Shown: one piece after another, positions 1 through 8,672 of the stretch
Position numbering within the stretch: the stretch's first letter is position 1
Layout of the letters: each line of letters starts with the position of its first letter
DNA from: Acidisarcina polymorpha
GTDB taxonomy: Bacteria; Acidobacteriota; Terriglobia; Terriglobales; Acidobacteriaceae
DNA length: 64,000 nucleotides
Assembly: GCF_003330725.1 (NCBI RefSeq)
Contig: NZ_CP030840.1
Span: 3,472,001-3,536,000 of the forward strand
Direction: 5' to 3'
The notes under the pieces: generated by a model
Told to the model about the DNA's origin: nothing
What the model saw: only the letters and a program-made list of their open reading frames with translations
Databases searched by the model: none
Position numbers and translations under genes: made by a program

Positions 1-1402
1 CCCGCAGCACTTGCTTATCAACATCCGGCCAGAATTTCAGAAGCGGTAGAGACGCGTAGAAGCGGACATCGAGTGTGCCGTAGTAGGCGTAGTCGAAACA
101 CTCCAGCAGGGCAAAGGTGGCAGGCGCCTTTGGATCAGAGCCTGGCTGGCGTCCCCAGAAGGTTCCGCCATCGGTGAGGACGTAGAGTTCGTTGAAAAGC
201 ATGCCGCGATACCAGAGAGGCTTGCTCTCGTCGTTGACGTAAGGAGCCTGCCATTTGTCGATCGCGTCGCTCCATTCGGAGGCGTGCAGCAGACCGTCTC
301 TGGCGATGGTCCACGCGTTGGTGCCGGAGGTCCCGTAGAAGTCAGTGTAGCGGCGCTCCCATTTGCGGCCCTCGCCAAACTGGACGAGCGGGAAATCCCA
401 TGCAACCACCATGGGGATGATTCTGCTTTCGCCGGGCTTGAGGGTGAAGCGGACTGCGATGGCGCCGCCAAGCTTTTCCTTATCACTGACCCAGCTCTTG
501 TCGTTGTTGTCGAGGCGACCGTCCTTGGAGAACGGCGTCCAGATGGCATGGCCGTCGCCTTCCGTCTGGTACGAGTTGTGATAGGTGATCTCGACTCCAG
601 GCGAGTCGATGGAGGCTATGACGAACTGACCGTCCCACTCGTTGGGCGCAGTGCCAGCGCGCAGTCGGTCGAAGACGATGCCTTTCATCTTGCCGGCGCC
701 GGCGACGTCTTCACTTTTGTAGGTATTGAAATTGCCTTGATTGGGAGCGCCTTTAAAGTCGCGGGTAAAGGTGCGGAACCAGCCGGACATATTTGTCCAT
801 GATAAAAGTACGGACACGGTTACAGTTTTGTTCGTCGGGTTGTCGGCATGCCAGCGATAGATGGCGACCGGATAGCTGGACTCCTTGTAGTTGCCGGGGA
901 GGACGGGCGAGAACTGTTCGAGCGTCAGGTGGGCGGGGAACTTGTCGTACTTGTAGTCGAACCACGCCTTGGGATTGAGCGCATAGTAGTTGCCTGCGCC
1001 GACCGGGTAGTCCCATTTCCACGATGAAAGCTCGTTGCCTTCGGGGTGGCCGTTCAGAAGCGCCTGCGCAACCGGTGGAGTGTCGCTTCCCGCCTGCTCG
1101 AAGACGGCGAACTGGTTCGCATAGATCGGCTCATACTTGTGGACCGCGGCTTTGATGTGCCAGCGATTGAAATCGCCTCGATAGCTGCGAGAAAAGGTGC
1201 CTGCACCGAAACCGCCAACCGGGACGCCTTGCCAGTAGCCGTCATCGATGTCCCCGTGAGAGCGGGTGACGCCAGGATTAGCGAGCGGCTCGCCGAGTGG
1301 GCGTGTCCATGCGGCCTTGGGGATGTTGTCGCCGCCCCATGCTGCGCCGGTGAGTAGAAGAAACAAAGAACACACTGTTGCAGAGAGCGATGCGAGTTTC
1401 AA
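1..1402 (-). CDS. GH116 non-lysosomal glucosylceramidase-type hydrolase, secreted (partial, 3' end off the left edge)
   Basis: An open reading frame runs without a stop from a TTG at 1402 to the left edge, giving the first 467 residues of a family that is usually 800-900 residues long. The TTG has a good GGAGG five bases upstream. Residues 1-22 form a signal peptide ending in a small-residue site (GAAWG). The mature start carries the GBA2-type motif GGFGAGTFSRSYRGDFNRWH, and near residue 405 is FNELYVLTDGGTFW, whose Glu405 matches the family's nucleophile (Glu527 of human GBA2). The acid/base Asp would lie beyond the edge. GH116 enzymes retain configuration and cleave beta-glucosides, beta-xylosides or glucosylceramides; here it would act outside the cytoplasm. 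It diverges from the sugar-catabolic operon at 1540, which suggests a shared substrate. Family assignment is firm; the substrate is not known. Confidence 0.85.
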   Translation of the reverse strand, partial: MKLASLSATVCSLFLLLTGAAWGGDNIPKAAWTRPLGEPLANPGVTRSHGDIDDGYWQGVPVGGFGAGTFSRSYRGDFNRWHIKAAVHKYEPIYANQFAVFEQAGSDTPPVAQALLNGHPEGNELSSWKWDYPVGAGNYYALNPKAWFDYKYDKFPAHLTLEQFSPVLPGNYKESSYPVAIYRWHADNPTNKTVTVSVLLSWTNMSGWFRTFTRDFKGAPNQGNFNTYKSEDVAGAGKMKGIVFDRLRAGTAPNEWDGQFVIASIDSPGVEITYHNSYQTEGDGHAIWTPFSKDGRLDNNDKSWVSDKEKLGGAIAVRFTLKPGESRIIPMVVAWDFPLVQFGEGRKWERRYTDFYGTSGTNAWTIARDGLLHASEWSDAIDKWQAPYVNDESKPLWYRGMLFNELYVLTDGGTFWGRQPGSDPKAPATFALLECFDYAYYGTLDVRFYASLPLLKFWPDVDKQVLR

Positions 1403-1483
1403 TAAACCTCCGAAAAGCGGGTAGTCCGAGGATGAGAGCTGATGAGTCTTAGAAATGCCGCTTGTCAGAGTCGTCCGTTGAGG

Positions 1484-1513
1484 TCGACAATGGGTGCGCG
1501 ACACTTATATAAC
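1484..1513 (+). promoter_or_regulatory. Candidate sigma70 promoter of the 1540 operon
   Basis: TCGACA (1484-1489) and TATAAC (1508-1513) are separated by 18 bases and lie 26 bases before the GTG at 1540. Each box matches the consensus at five of six positions. The 137-base intergenic region also has to hold the promoter of the divergent GH116 gene. No operator was recognised. Confidence 0.4.
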
Positions 1514-1539
1514 AAAGATTACAAACTGGTGAGGAAAGC

Positions 1540-2703
1540 GTGTCAACCAAAAAAATAGGCATCATCATGCACGGCATCACAGGACGCATGGGTTACAACC
1601 AGCACCTGCTGCAGTCAATTGTGGCGATCCGGGACCAGGGTGGGGTGGCGCTTCCCAACGGTGACCGGGTGGTGCCCGATCCCATTCTTCTAGGCCGCAA
1701 CGAAGAAAAGGTGCGCACGCTGGCAAACCGCCATGGAGTGACCCGAGTTGCCAAGGATGTCGCTACGGCGCTAGCCAATCCTGAGGACATCATCTTTTTT
1801 GACGCCGGCTCAACGCAGATGCGTGCTGCTCTGCTGAAGCAGGCCATCGCGGCGGGCAAGCATGTGTACTGCGAGAAGCCGCTTTCGGAGACGCTGGAAG
1901 AATCAGTAGCGCTGGTGCGACTGGCGGATGCCAAGGGTATAAAGAGCGGCATCGTGCAGGACAAACTGTATCTGCCGGGACTGCGCAAGATCCGGATGCT
2001 GCGCGATTCAGGTTTCTTCGGGCGCATTCTTTCAGTGCGCGGCGAGTTCGGCTACTGGGTGTTTGAAGGGGACTGGCAGCCAGCGCAGCGTCCGTCATGG
2101 AACTATCGCAAGGCCGATGGCGGGGGCATTATTCTCGACATGCTGCCGCATTGGCGCTATGTGATGGACAACCTCTTTGGCGAAGTGAAGGCGGTAAGCT
2201 GCCTGGGCGCGACGCATATTCCTGAGCGAGTCGACGAGCATGGCCAAGCGTATAAGGCCGATGCCGACGATGCCGCGTATGCGACCTTCCAGTTGGCAGG
2301 CGGCGTGATCGCGCAGATCAACTCTTCGTGGTCGGTGCGGGTGAAGCGCGATGACCTTGTGACCTTCCAGGTGGATGGGACGCTTGGATCTGCGGTCTGC
2401 GGATTGACGCACTGTTACACGCAGCACCGTGTGAACACCCCGCGTCCGGTATGGAACCCTGAGCAGCCGCAGACAATCAAGTTTCAAGAGCAGTGGGAGG
2501 AAGTCCCCGACAACCAGGTCTACGAGAATGGCTTCAAGCTGCAGTGGGAGGACTTCATCCGCCACGTGGCAGCGGATACGCCATGGAGATATAACCTGCT
2601 GGAGGGGGCGAAGGGCGTACAGCTGGCGGAGCTTGGATTGAAGAGCTGGGCCGAGCGGCGCTGGATCGATATTCCTCCGCTGTCGCTGGAGACGGGAAAA
2701 TAA
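1540..2703 (+). CDS. Gfo/Idh/MocA family oxidoreductase
   Basis: A 387-residue cytoplasmic NAD(P)-dependent dehydrogenase. The N-terminus has a Rossmann start (KKIGIIMHGITGRMGY), where the usual GxGxxG is altered to HGITGRMG. The family motif CEKPL follows near residue 112, carrying the active-site Lys of the EKP triad, and the C-terminal alpha/beta substrate domain is complete. The GTG start has GAGG five to eight bases upstream. It is the first gene of an operon: its stop overlaps the ATG of the DUF993 gene by one base. Family members oxidise a sugar or cyclitol hydroxyl. The neighbours (isomerase, aldolase-like protein, aldehyde dehydrogenase) suggest a ketosugar intermediate, but the substrate is inferred only. 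Confidence 0.85.
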   Translation: MSTKKIGIIMHGITGRMGYNQHLLQSIVAIRDQGGVALPNGDRVVPDPILLGRNEEKVRTLANRHGVTRVAKDVATALANPEDIIFFDAGSTQMRAALLKQAIAAGKHVYCEKPLSETLEESVALVRLADAKGIKSGIVQDKLYLPGLRKIRMLRDSGFFGRILSVRGEFGYWVFEGDWQPAQRPSWNYRKADGGGIILDMLPHWRYVMDNLFGEVKAVSCLGATHIPERVDEHGQAYKADADDAAYATFQLAGGVIAQINSSWSVRVKRDDLVTFQVDGTLGSAVCGLTHCYTQHRVNTPRPVWNPEQPQTIKFQEQWEEVPDNQVYENGFKLQWEDFIRHVAADTPWRYNLLEGAKGVQLAELGLKSWAERRWIDIPPLSLETGK

Positions 2704-3875
2704 TGCCTCTGACCATCAAGCTGCCTAACAGCAGCGGCGGTATCGAGAATTACACGGTCGCGAACATGCCATTGCCTGCGCCGGATAAGACTGCACCGCG
2801 CAGCTTCAACCGGGTGGCGTACTCGGCGGCGCATGTTGTGGTCAATCCGCTGGCAGATGACAATCCGTGGGTCGACCAGAGCTTCGATTGGGAGCGTACG
2901 ATTGCTTTCCGCCATTACCTGTGGGACCTGGGCCTGGGCGTGGCGGAAGCTATGGACACGGCGCAGCGCGGTATGGGACTGAACTGGGCGGGAGCGAAAG
3001 AACTGATCCGCCATTCGCTCGCTGCTGCGAAGAGCAGGCCGGATGCGCTGATTGCCTGCGGCATCGGCACCGACCATCTGGTTCCCGGCGCGGAAGTGAC
3101 GGTCGATGACGTCATTCAGGCCTACGAGGAACAGGCCGAATTTGTCGAAGGCCTTGGCGGGCGTCTCATCATGATGGCGAGCCGCGCTCTGGTGGCGGCT
3201 GCCAAGACTCCGGAAGACTATGTTCGTGTCTACGACCGTATTCTGCGGCAAGCGAAGGAGCCGGTGATTCTGCACTGGCTGGGAGAAATGTTCGACCCGG
3301 CACTCGACGGCTACTGGGGCTCGCGAGATCACCTGGCGGCTATGGATGTCTGCGTGGACATCATTAACCTCCATGCGGAAAAGGTGGACGGAGTGAAGAT
3401 CTCTCTGCTTTCTGCTGAGAAGGAGATCACGATGCGCCGGCGACTCGTACCGGGCGTGCGGATGTATACCGGCGACGACTTCAACTATGCCGAATTGATC
3501 GCAGGCGATGAACGGGGCTATTCGCATGCGCTGCTCGGCATCTTCGATGCGATTGCCCCGGCTGCTTCGTTGGCTTTGGCGGAGCTTGGGGCAGGCAATC
3601 AGGCGGAATTTTACGAAATCCTCGCACCGACCGTGCCGCTGTCGCGACATATCTTCAAAGCTCCTACACGCTTTTACAAAACAGGAGTCGTATTCCTTTC
3701 CTATCTCAACGGGCTGCAAGATCACTTCTTGATGCTCGGCGGCCAGCAGAGCGCCCGGTCGCTGGTTCATCTGGCGGAGCTGTTCCGGCTAGCGGATGCG
3801 GCGCGGGTGCTGCATGATCCGGAGGTAGCAGTAGAACGGATGCGGCGCGTGCTTGCCGTTGGCGGCGTCGCGTGA
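2703..3875 (+). CDS. DUF993 dihydrodipicolinate synthase-like (class I aldolase fold) protein
   Basis: A 390-residue protein that matches the DUF993 group of the DHDPS/N-acetylneuraminate lyase superfamily by its motifs FDWERTIAFRHYLWDLGLGV and LIACGIGTDHL. Near residue 232 the segment VDGVKIS places a Lys where class I aldolases of this superfamily form a Schiff base, and VRMYTGDDFNY follows. By superfamily membership it would cleave or condense a keto acid or ketosugar; the reaction has not been assigned to my knowledge. The ATG overlaps the stop of the upstream dehydrogenase by one base, and its own stop overlaps the next gene's GTG by four bases, so the three are translationally coupled. 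Confidence 0.8.
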   Translation: MPLTIKLPNSSGGIENYTVANMPLPAPDKTAPRSFNRVAYSAAHVVVNPLADDNPWVDQSFDWERTIAFRHYLWDLGLGVAEAMDTAQRGMGLNWAGAKELIRHSLAAAKSRPDALIACGIGTDHLVPGAEVTVDDVIQAYEEQAEFVEGLGGRLIMMASRALVAAAKTPEDYVRVYDRILRQAKEPVILHWLGEMFDPALDGYWGSRDHLAAMDVCVDIINLHAEKVDGVKISLLSAEKEITMRRRLVPGVRMYTGDDFNYAELIAGDERGYSHALLGIFDAIAPAASLALAELGAGNQAEFYEILAPTVPLSRHIFKAPTRFYKTGVVFLSYLNGLQDHFLMLGGQQSARSLVHLAELFRLADAARVLHDPEVAVERMRRVLAVGGVA

Positions 3876-4702
3876 GCCTGGCGGGCTTGTCGATCAATCT
3901 GGCCACGGTGCGTCGCCAGTACAATTTTGCGCAGGCGGTGGACGCGTGCCTCATCCAGGGAATTACCAGTATCGCTCCATGGCGCGACCAGGTGGAGGCC
4001 ATCGGTTTGCAGGAAGCAGTCCGAATTGTGGAAGCGAATAAGCTGCGCGTCACTGGATTGTGCCGGGGCGGCATGTTTCCAGCAGCGGATAAAGAAGGGC
4101 TTGCCGCGGCGATTGACGACAACAAGCGCGCCATCGATGAAGCCGCGGCACTCCATGCAGACTGTCTGGTGCTTGTCGTTGGCGGGCTTCCGGCGGGTTC
4201 GCGCGACTTGCCATCAGCGCGGCAGATGGTGACGGACGGCATTGCGGCCATTCTGTCGTACGCGCGGGAGCAGAAGATGCCTCTCGCCATCGAGCCGCTG
4301 CACCCGATGTATGCGGCAGACCGCGCCTGCATCAACACCCTGGAACAGGCGCTCGACGTATGTGACCTGCTGGGCGAGGGCGTGGGCGTGGTGGTGGATG
4401 TTTATCACGTTTGGTGGGACCCGAGGATCTCCGGACAGATTGCCCGTGCCGGCGCGGCAGGGCGGATCCTGGGCCACCACGTCTGCGACTGGCTGGCGCC
4501 GACGCGCGACTTATTGCTTGACCGGGGTATGATGGGCGACGGCGTAATCGATCTGAAAGCGATCCGGGCTGCGATTGAAAAGTCTGGGTACCATGGGCCG
4601 CAGGAAGTGGAGATTTTCTCGTCCGAAAACTGGTGGAAGCGGCCGGGCGAGGAAGTTCTATCCACCTGCGCTGAGCGTTACCTAACAACATGCAGGCTAT
4701 AA
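3872..4702 (+). CDS. Sugar phosphate isomerase/epimerase (AP endonuclease 2-type TIM barrel)
   Basis: A 276-residue xylose-isomerase-like TIM-barrel protein. It carries the typical metal-binding pattern: Glu in the IEPLHP strand, Asp and His in VVDVYHVWWDP, a His in GHHVCDW, and Glu in QEVEIFS near the C-terminus. Such enzymes isomerise or epimerise sugars and ketosugars, or eliminate from 3-keto-glycosides. The GTG start lies inside the end of the DUF993 gene (GTGA overlap). It sits in the middle of the operon, ahead of an aldehyde dehydrogenase. The actual sugar is unknown. Confidence 0.8.
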   Translation: MSLAGLSINLATVRRQYNFAQAVDACLIQGITSIAPWRDQVEAIGLQEAVRIVEANKLRVTGLCRGGMFPAADKEGLAAAIDDNKRAIDEAAALHADCLVLVVGGLPAGSRDLPSARQMVTDGIAAILSYAREQKMPLAIEPLHPMYAADRACINTLEQALDVCDLLGEGVGVVVDVYHVWWDPRISGQIARAGAAGRILGHHVCDWLAPTRDLLLDRGMMGDGVIDLKAIRAAIEKSGYHGPQEVEIFSSENWWKRPGEEVLSTCAERYLTTCRL

Positions 4703-4725
4703 GAGCCGGCAGGAGAGAAGCCAAT

Positions 4726-6087
4726 ATGTCTTTTACATCGATCAACCCGACGACAGGCGAAGTGCTGAACACCTATCCCGAACATAGCCAGGAGGAGGTA
4801 GAGACGCGGCTGCAGAGTGCGTGGGATGGCTGGCAGAGGTGGTCAAAGACACCGCTGAGCGAGCGCACCGGGTTTCTGCTGCGCCTCGCCGACTTGCTGG
4901 AGCAGCGCGCTGATGAGTATGGCCGCCTGATCACGCTCGAAATGGGCAAGCCCATTGGCGAGGCCGTAAATGAAGTGAAGAAGGCGGCGACGGGGGCCCG
5001 TCATTTCGCGCAGGAAGGACCGGCATATCTTGCGCCGGAGCGAATTCCTGGGATGCCGGGACGCATTGAGTATCAATCGTTAGGGCCGATCCTCGCGATC
5101 ATGCCGTGGAACTTGCCGTTCTGGCAGGTGTTGCGATTCTTCATACCAACCGCGATGGTAGGCAATTCGGTGGTTGTCAAGCATGCGGAGACGGTGCAGG
5201 GATGCGCGCTGGCGATCGAAAAGCTGATCAGCGATGCGGGCGCGCCGGAAGGCTTGTATGTGAACCTTTCCGTGCAGCGAGAGGCAGCGCCGAAGGTGAT
5301 TGCCGATCCTCGCATTCGCGCTGTGACGGTGACGGGCAGCGTGGCTGCCGGCCGTGCGGTAGCAGAGATCGCAGGCCGCTATGGAAAGAAAGTCGTGCTC
5401 GAGCTGGGCGGTTCTGATCCGTTCATCGTGCTGGAAGATGCAGACCTCGCAAAGGCAGCGCAGCTCGGTGTCGTGTCGCGCTACTCCAACAACGCGCAAA
5501 GCTGCATTGCAGCGAAGCGGTTCTTCATCGCCGAGCAGGTAGCGGAGACGTTCACCAAGGCATTTCTTGGACATGCCGCGGGTCTGAAGGTGGGCGATCC
5601 GCTGCTGACGGAGACAAAGCTTGGACCGCTGGCGCGCAAAGACCTGCTTGCAAATACCGAACGGCAAGTGAAGGCCGCGGTGGCTGAGGGAGCGAGTGTG
5701 TTGCTTGGCGGCAAGGCTTTGGAAGGGCCGGGATATTTCTACCCGCCGACGGTGCTGAGCGGATTGCCGCATGATGCGGCTGTGGCTGGCGAAGAGTTCT
5801 TTGGCCCGGTGGCGCTGTTCTACACCTTCAAGACGGAAGAAGAGGCTATCCAACTGGCAAATGACAGCGAGTTTGGCTTAGGCGCGTCCGTCTGGAGCCA
5901 GAATTCGGAGCGTGCGAATGCGGTGGCTTTGCAGCTTGAAGCGGGAGCGGTGTTCCTTAATGATTTCGTGCGCTCCGATCCGCGCGCGCCATTTGGCGGG
6001 ATGAAGGCTTCCGGCTTTGGACGCGAGCTGGGCGGGCTTGGCGCGCGTGAACTGACCAATGCGAAGTTTGTCTGGGAACAGAAGTAA
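4726..6087 (+). CDS. NAD(P)-dependent aldehyde dehydrogenase, succinate-semialdehyde dehydrogenase type
   Basis: A 453-residue ALDH-superfamily protein resembling GabD/Sad enzymes, which oxidise a semialdehyde to an acid. Visible motifs are the cofactor-binding MPWNLPFWQ, VTVTGSVAAGR, the general base in VLELGGSDPF, the catalytic Cys in NNAQSCIAAKRF, and the C-terminal PFGGMKASGFGRELG. I chose the ATG at 4726 because AGGAGAG lies 8-14 bases upstream and the protein then starts like GabD. An upstream in-frame ATG at 4690 would overlap the isomerase gene and has no ribosome site. It is the last gene of the operon and probably oxidises the aldehyde released by the aldolase-like protein. Confidence 0.85.
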   Translation: MSFTSINPTTGEVLNTYPEHSQEEVETRLQSAWDGWQRWSKTPLSERTGFLLRLADLLEQRADEYGRLITLEMGKPIGEAVNEVKKAATGARHFAQEGPAYLAPERIPGMPGRIEYQSLGPILAIMPWNLPFWQVLRFFIPTAMVGNSVVVKHAETVQGCALAIEKLISDAGAPEGLYVNLSVQREAAPKVIADPRIRAVTVTGSVAAGRAVAEIAGRYGKKVVLELGGSDPFIVLEDADLAKAAQLGVVSRYSNNAQSCIAAKRFFIAEQVAETFTKAFLGHAAGLKVGDPLLTETKLGPLARKDLLANTERQVKAAVAEGASVLLGGKALEGPGYFYPPTVLSGLPHDAAVAGEEFFGPVALFYTFKTEEEAIQLANDSEFGLGASVWSQNSERANAVALQLEAGAVFLNDFVRSDPRAPFGGMKASGFGRELGGLGARELTNAKFVWEQK

Positions 6088-6211
6088 AAGGGATAACTTC
6101 AAGTGGGTTGGGTCGCTATTCGGAAACGCGCTGAGATCGACATCCAGAGAGAAAGGTAGTACAAGCACAACCAACCTGTGAGCTATTAGCGTCGTACCGA
6201 CCTGTGGATGA

Positions 6212-6232
6212 GGCGGGACACAAAGTCCCGCC
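6212..6232. repeat. Perfect 8-bp hairpin
   Basis: GGCGGGAC (6212-6219) and GTCCCGCC (6225-6232) pair perfectly around a five-base loop, 125 bases after the aldehyde dehydrogenase stop. There is no T run, so it may be a REP-like element or a weak terminator. Confidence 0.4.
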
Positions 6233-6259
6233 ACGCTTTCTGCGCGACGGGACTTCGCT

Positions 6260-6300
6260 AGGAGAATGAACCAAGGGCTAGGACGAATGAACCAAGGGCT
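6260..6300. repeat. Tandem duplication of a ~20-base unit
   Basis: AGGAGAATGAACCAAGGGCT (6260-6279) is followed directly by the same unit with one inserted base (6280-6300). A second short repeat in the same gap, GAAATTCGAGTACCC, occurs at 6541-6555 and 6560-6574 with a 19-base period. No function is apparent; both lie in decayed intergenic sequence. Confidence 0.6.
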
Positions 6301-6599
6301 CTTCAAGCTTTACGACGGAGCTGTCTGCGTCCGGTTCTATACCATGGCGTGGTTCAGTGGTGCTGGGGGTGGTCAGGTTTTCAGTTGCTGTCTTGTGTAG
6401 GAACAGGGGACGCTTCCGATTTGACAAATGTTTCTGTATGTCGGATTTCTGATTGAAGCGCATGGTGCCCTCCGATCGGTGATGGTCTGTCCTGAAAGGT
6501 GCCCGTCTAGAGCAAGCTGCGAACAGCTGGAGGCGAGGAAGAAATTCGAGTACCCACTTGAAATTCGAGTACCCCCTTATTATACGACTCCGTTGGCAA

Positions 6600-6731
6600 T
6601 AAGTTCCTGAAACCCTCCAAGGACCTTACCGGTTTCCGCGCCAGCGGTGCCAGCAGCGTGGACGCGGAAACACCACCGGCGATCGTCCAGAGCAGACCGG
6701 TGCCTGCCCAAGCCACGCATCCCAGGAAGTT
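6600..6731 (-). pseudogene. Possible remnant of a Tat-exported metallophosphoesterase N-terminus
   Basis: On the minus strand, a stretch starting at 6731 reads NFLGCVAWAGTGLLWTIAGG. This resembles the Tat signal region of secreted metallophosphoesterases (usually RRxFLxCxAWAGTGxxWT). A stop codon lies just upstream, the twin arginines are missing, and the frame does not continue into a phosphoesterase domain. If real it is a short dead fragment. The rest of the 6088-7010 gap shows no gene that I can support. Confidence 0.35.
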
Positions 6732-7010
6732 TCACCTCGTCGCCAACTAACCGTCGCCAACAGGCCACGCCTGATTATCTTTCACGACTTCATCTTCTTG
6801 AAGGCGAATTCATCTCCATCTCCATCCGGTTTACTTGCCTGCGCCATCGAGAACCAGCAAAATCCGCGATTTATTCACGGCAAAATAAACAAGTGGGCAG
6901 ATGGAATGAAACCAGCGTGATCTAGTTATGGGAGGTGTGGCTCACTGAAAGGAGCAACGCCGACTCCAAGCGCACCCACGCCGCCGCGCAACTTTGAGGA
7001 GCTCTGAACA

Positions 7011-7544
7011 ATGCGCGTCCCCGCCAGTAGCGTGCTCTTCGAACAGCTTGCACTGCCTCTGCTGCCTGCGCTCTACAGCCACGCATTCTGGCTAAGCCGC
7101 AATCATGCAGAGGCCGAAGACATCGTGCAGGAGACCATTGCCAAAGCTCTCCGCGCCTTCAGTTCCTTTCAAACCGGCACCAACTTCAAGGCGTGGATCT
7201 TCCGTATCTTGCGCAATACGTTCCTCACGTCGCGCACTGGCATCGCGGCTTCGCGCACAGTGTTTCTGGAAGACCTGGCTGATCTGCTCGAAGTTACGGA
7301 CACCAACCCGTCCCCGGAAGATCACCTGCTCCGTCTGAACAACCAGGCGGCATTGACCGAGGCGTTGGAACGTCTGCATCCTCAACTTCGTGAAGTTCTG
7401 CTACTTTGCGAAGTCGAGGAGCTTAAGTACAAGGAAATCGCCATAGTTCTCGACATTCCGGTCGGTACCGTCATGTCGCGCATTTCTCGTGCACGGCGGA
7501 CGCTTTACGAAGATCTGCGACAACAGCTCGGGGGGTCGGTATGA
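7011..7544 (+). CDS. ECF RNA polymerase sigma factor
   Basis: A 177-residue sigma-70 family ECF factor. Region 2 is clear (SRNHAEAEDIVQETIAKALRA, then FKAWIFRILRNTFL), and region 4 holds the helix-turn-helix (LKYKEIAIVLDIPVGTVMSR). The ATG has GAGGAG 10-15 bases upstream. Its stop overlaps the ATG of the next gene, a membrane anti-sigma factor, so the pair is a standard sigma/anti-sigma unit that directs transcription when a signal releases the sigma factor. No target promoters could be assigned. Confidence 0.9.
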   Translation: MRVPASSVLFEQLALPLLPALYSHAFWLSRNHAEAEDIVQETIAKALRAFSSFQTGTNFKAWIFRILRNTFLTSRTGIAASRTVFLEDLADLLEVTDTNPSPEDHLLRLNNQAALTEALERLHPQLREVLLLCEVEELKYKEIAIVLDIPVGTVMSRISRARRTLYEDLRQQLGGSV

Positions 7545-8305
7545 TTCAAGACCACAAACATCTGAGTCACGATGAAGCGAGCGCCTTCATTGACGGTGAG
7601 CTCTCTGCGAGCGCTGCGCTTGACCTTGAGCAACACTTGACCACGTGCCATTCGTGCACCATGCTCATTGTTTCTGCCATGCAGCTAAAAGCTGCCACCG
7701 CACGTGCCTACGAGCGCGTTGTTGCTCCGCCTGAGGCGCTCAGCCGCCTGGCCGCGCAACTTCGTCCCGACGCGGCGAAGAGGCCGGCGCGTGTCAGTTT
7801 TGGTTTATGGGCCTGGGGCGCTCTGGCCGCAAGCGTGATCCTTGTGGCGTCTTTCATCGGGTGGCGACAAACTCGGCAGTCTAACAACCTCGCTGCGGAG
7901 CTGCTCGATCAACATCTGGCTGTCTTATCCAGTGGCGCGCCGCCCGAGGTCATCTCAAGCGATCGTCATACAGTCAAACCCTGGTTCCAGGGTAGATTGC
8001 CATTCAGCTTCAACCTGCCCGAGGTTTTGCCTGATGGTACTACGCTCAACGGCGGCGATCTCACCTATCTTCACGGACAGCCCGCGGCGCTACTCCTCTT
8101 CAACATCGGCAAGCATCGTGCGTCGGTCTTCCTTATCCAGAGATCCCGAAATGGAAGTGCATCGGTGTCGTCAGGATCTCAGTCCGGATTCGTCATTCAG
8201 TACGCCAAGACTCAGGACCTGGGTATCACCGCTGTGAGCGACGTGAATCCTTCCGACCTTGCTCTTCTTATGTCCGCCCTGGTGGAGGCACAATCACCTC
8301 GCTAG
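7541..8305 (+). CDS. Membrane-anchored zinc-finger anti-sigma factor
   Basis: A 254-residue protein whose ATG overlaps the sigma-factor stop by four bases. The N-terminal 40 residues form a zf-HC2 anti-sigma domain with the zinc motif HLTTCHSC (H-x3-C-x2-C). A single membrane helix (LWAWGALAASVILVASFIGW) lies near residues 88-107, followed by about 145 residues expected to be outside the membrane. It should hold the ECF factor at the membrane and release it on an envelope or redox signal. The signal is not evident. A stretch after its stop (to about 8467) might be a frameshifted remnant of another coding sequence; see rejected items. Confidence 0.85.
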   Translation: MIQDHKHLSHDEASAFIDGELSASAALDLEQHLTTCHSCTMLIVSAMQLKAATARAYERVVAPPEALSRLAAQLRPDAAKRPARVSFGLWAWGALAASVILVASFIGWRQTRQSNNLAAELLDQHLAVLSSGAPPEVISSDRHTVKPWFQGRLPFSFNLPEVLPDGTTLNGGDLTYLHGQPAALLLFNIGKHRASVFLIQRSRNGSASVSSGSQSGFVIQYAKTQDLGITAVSDVNPSDLALLMSALVEAQSPR

Positions 8306-8672
8306 GCGCGCAGGGATATTCTTCTACCATCCCCGAGGCAGGCACATCCATCGTTGTCGAACGCGACAGTCGAGAAGCAAAACGCCGTGCGTTCCATCGG
8401 TTATGTCAACTGGTCATATCAGGCCAATGCGCTCGAGCCGGTCGGCGCCGTCGTACTTGGCAAGTAGCCAATAAACCGGCTACTCATAAAGCTACACTCG
8501 ATAGCCGCATGTGTTCAAGTAGTTGACTATCAGACAAGTGAATTGGTTCATGTGGCTGTGAGTGCATTGGCGAATTATCGCTAACCCAGACGATGAAGGA
8601 GGCTCTCATTGAAGATGAGGTGGAGAGAATGCGCTTTCCCCTCGAGATGATCCGCAACAAGTAGACGACCGA
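8306..8672. other. Intergenic gap, 367 bases
   Basis: This stretch lies between the convergent anti-sigma gene and the EAL-PAS gene. A broken reading frame ending in SIGYVNWSYQANALEP at about 8467 might be a dead gene tail. A short hairpin (TAGCC/GGCTA) follows it. Nothing else was recognised. Confidence 0.4.

Noticed and set aside
2520-3770. 416-codon minus-strand frame opposite the DUF993 gene
   Set aside because: No ribosome site or recognisable domain; the plus-strand gene is supported by family motifs and operon coupling.
4690-4725. Upstream ATG (4690) for the aldehyde dehydrogenase
   Set aside because: It would start inside the isomerase gene without a ribosome site; the ATG at 4726 has AGGAGAG and fits the family N-terminus.
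8281-8467. Possible frameshifted gene tail after the anti-sigma gene (GGTITSLGAQGYSSTIPEAG, then SIGYVNWSYQANALEP)
   Set aside because: It looks protein-like but matches no family I can name and has no start; only noted in the gap entry.
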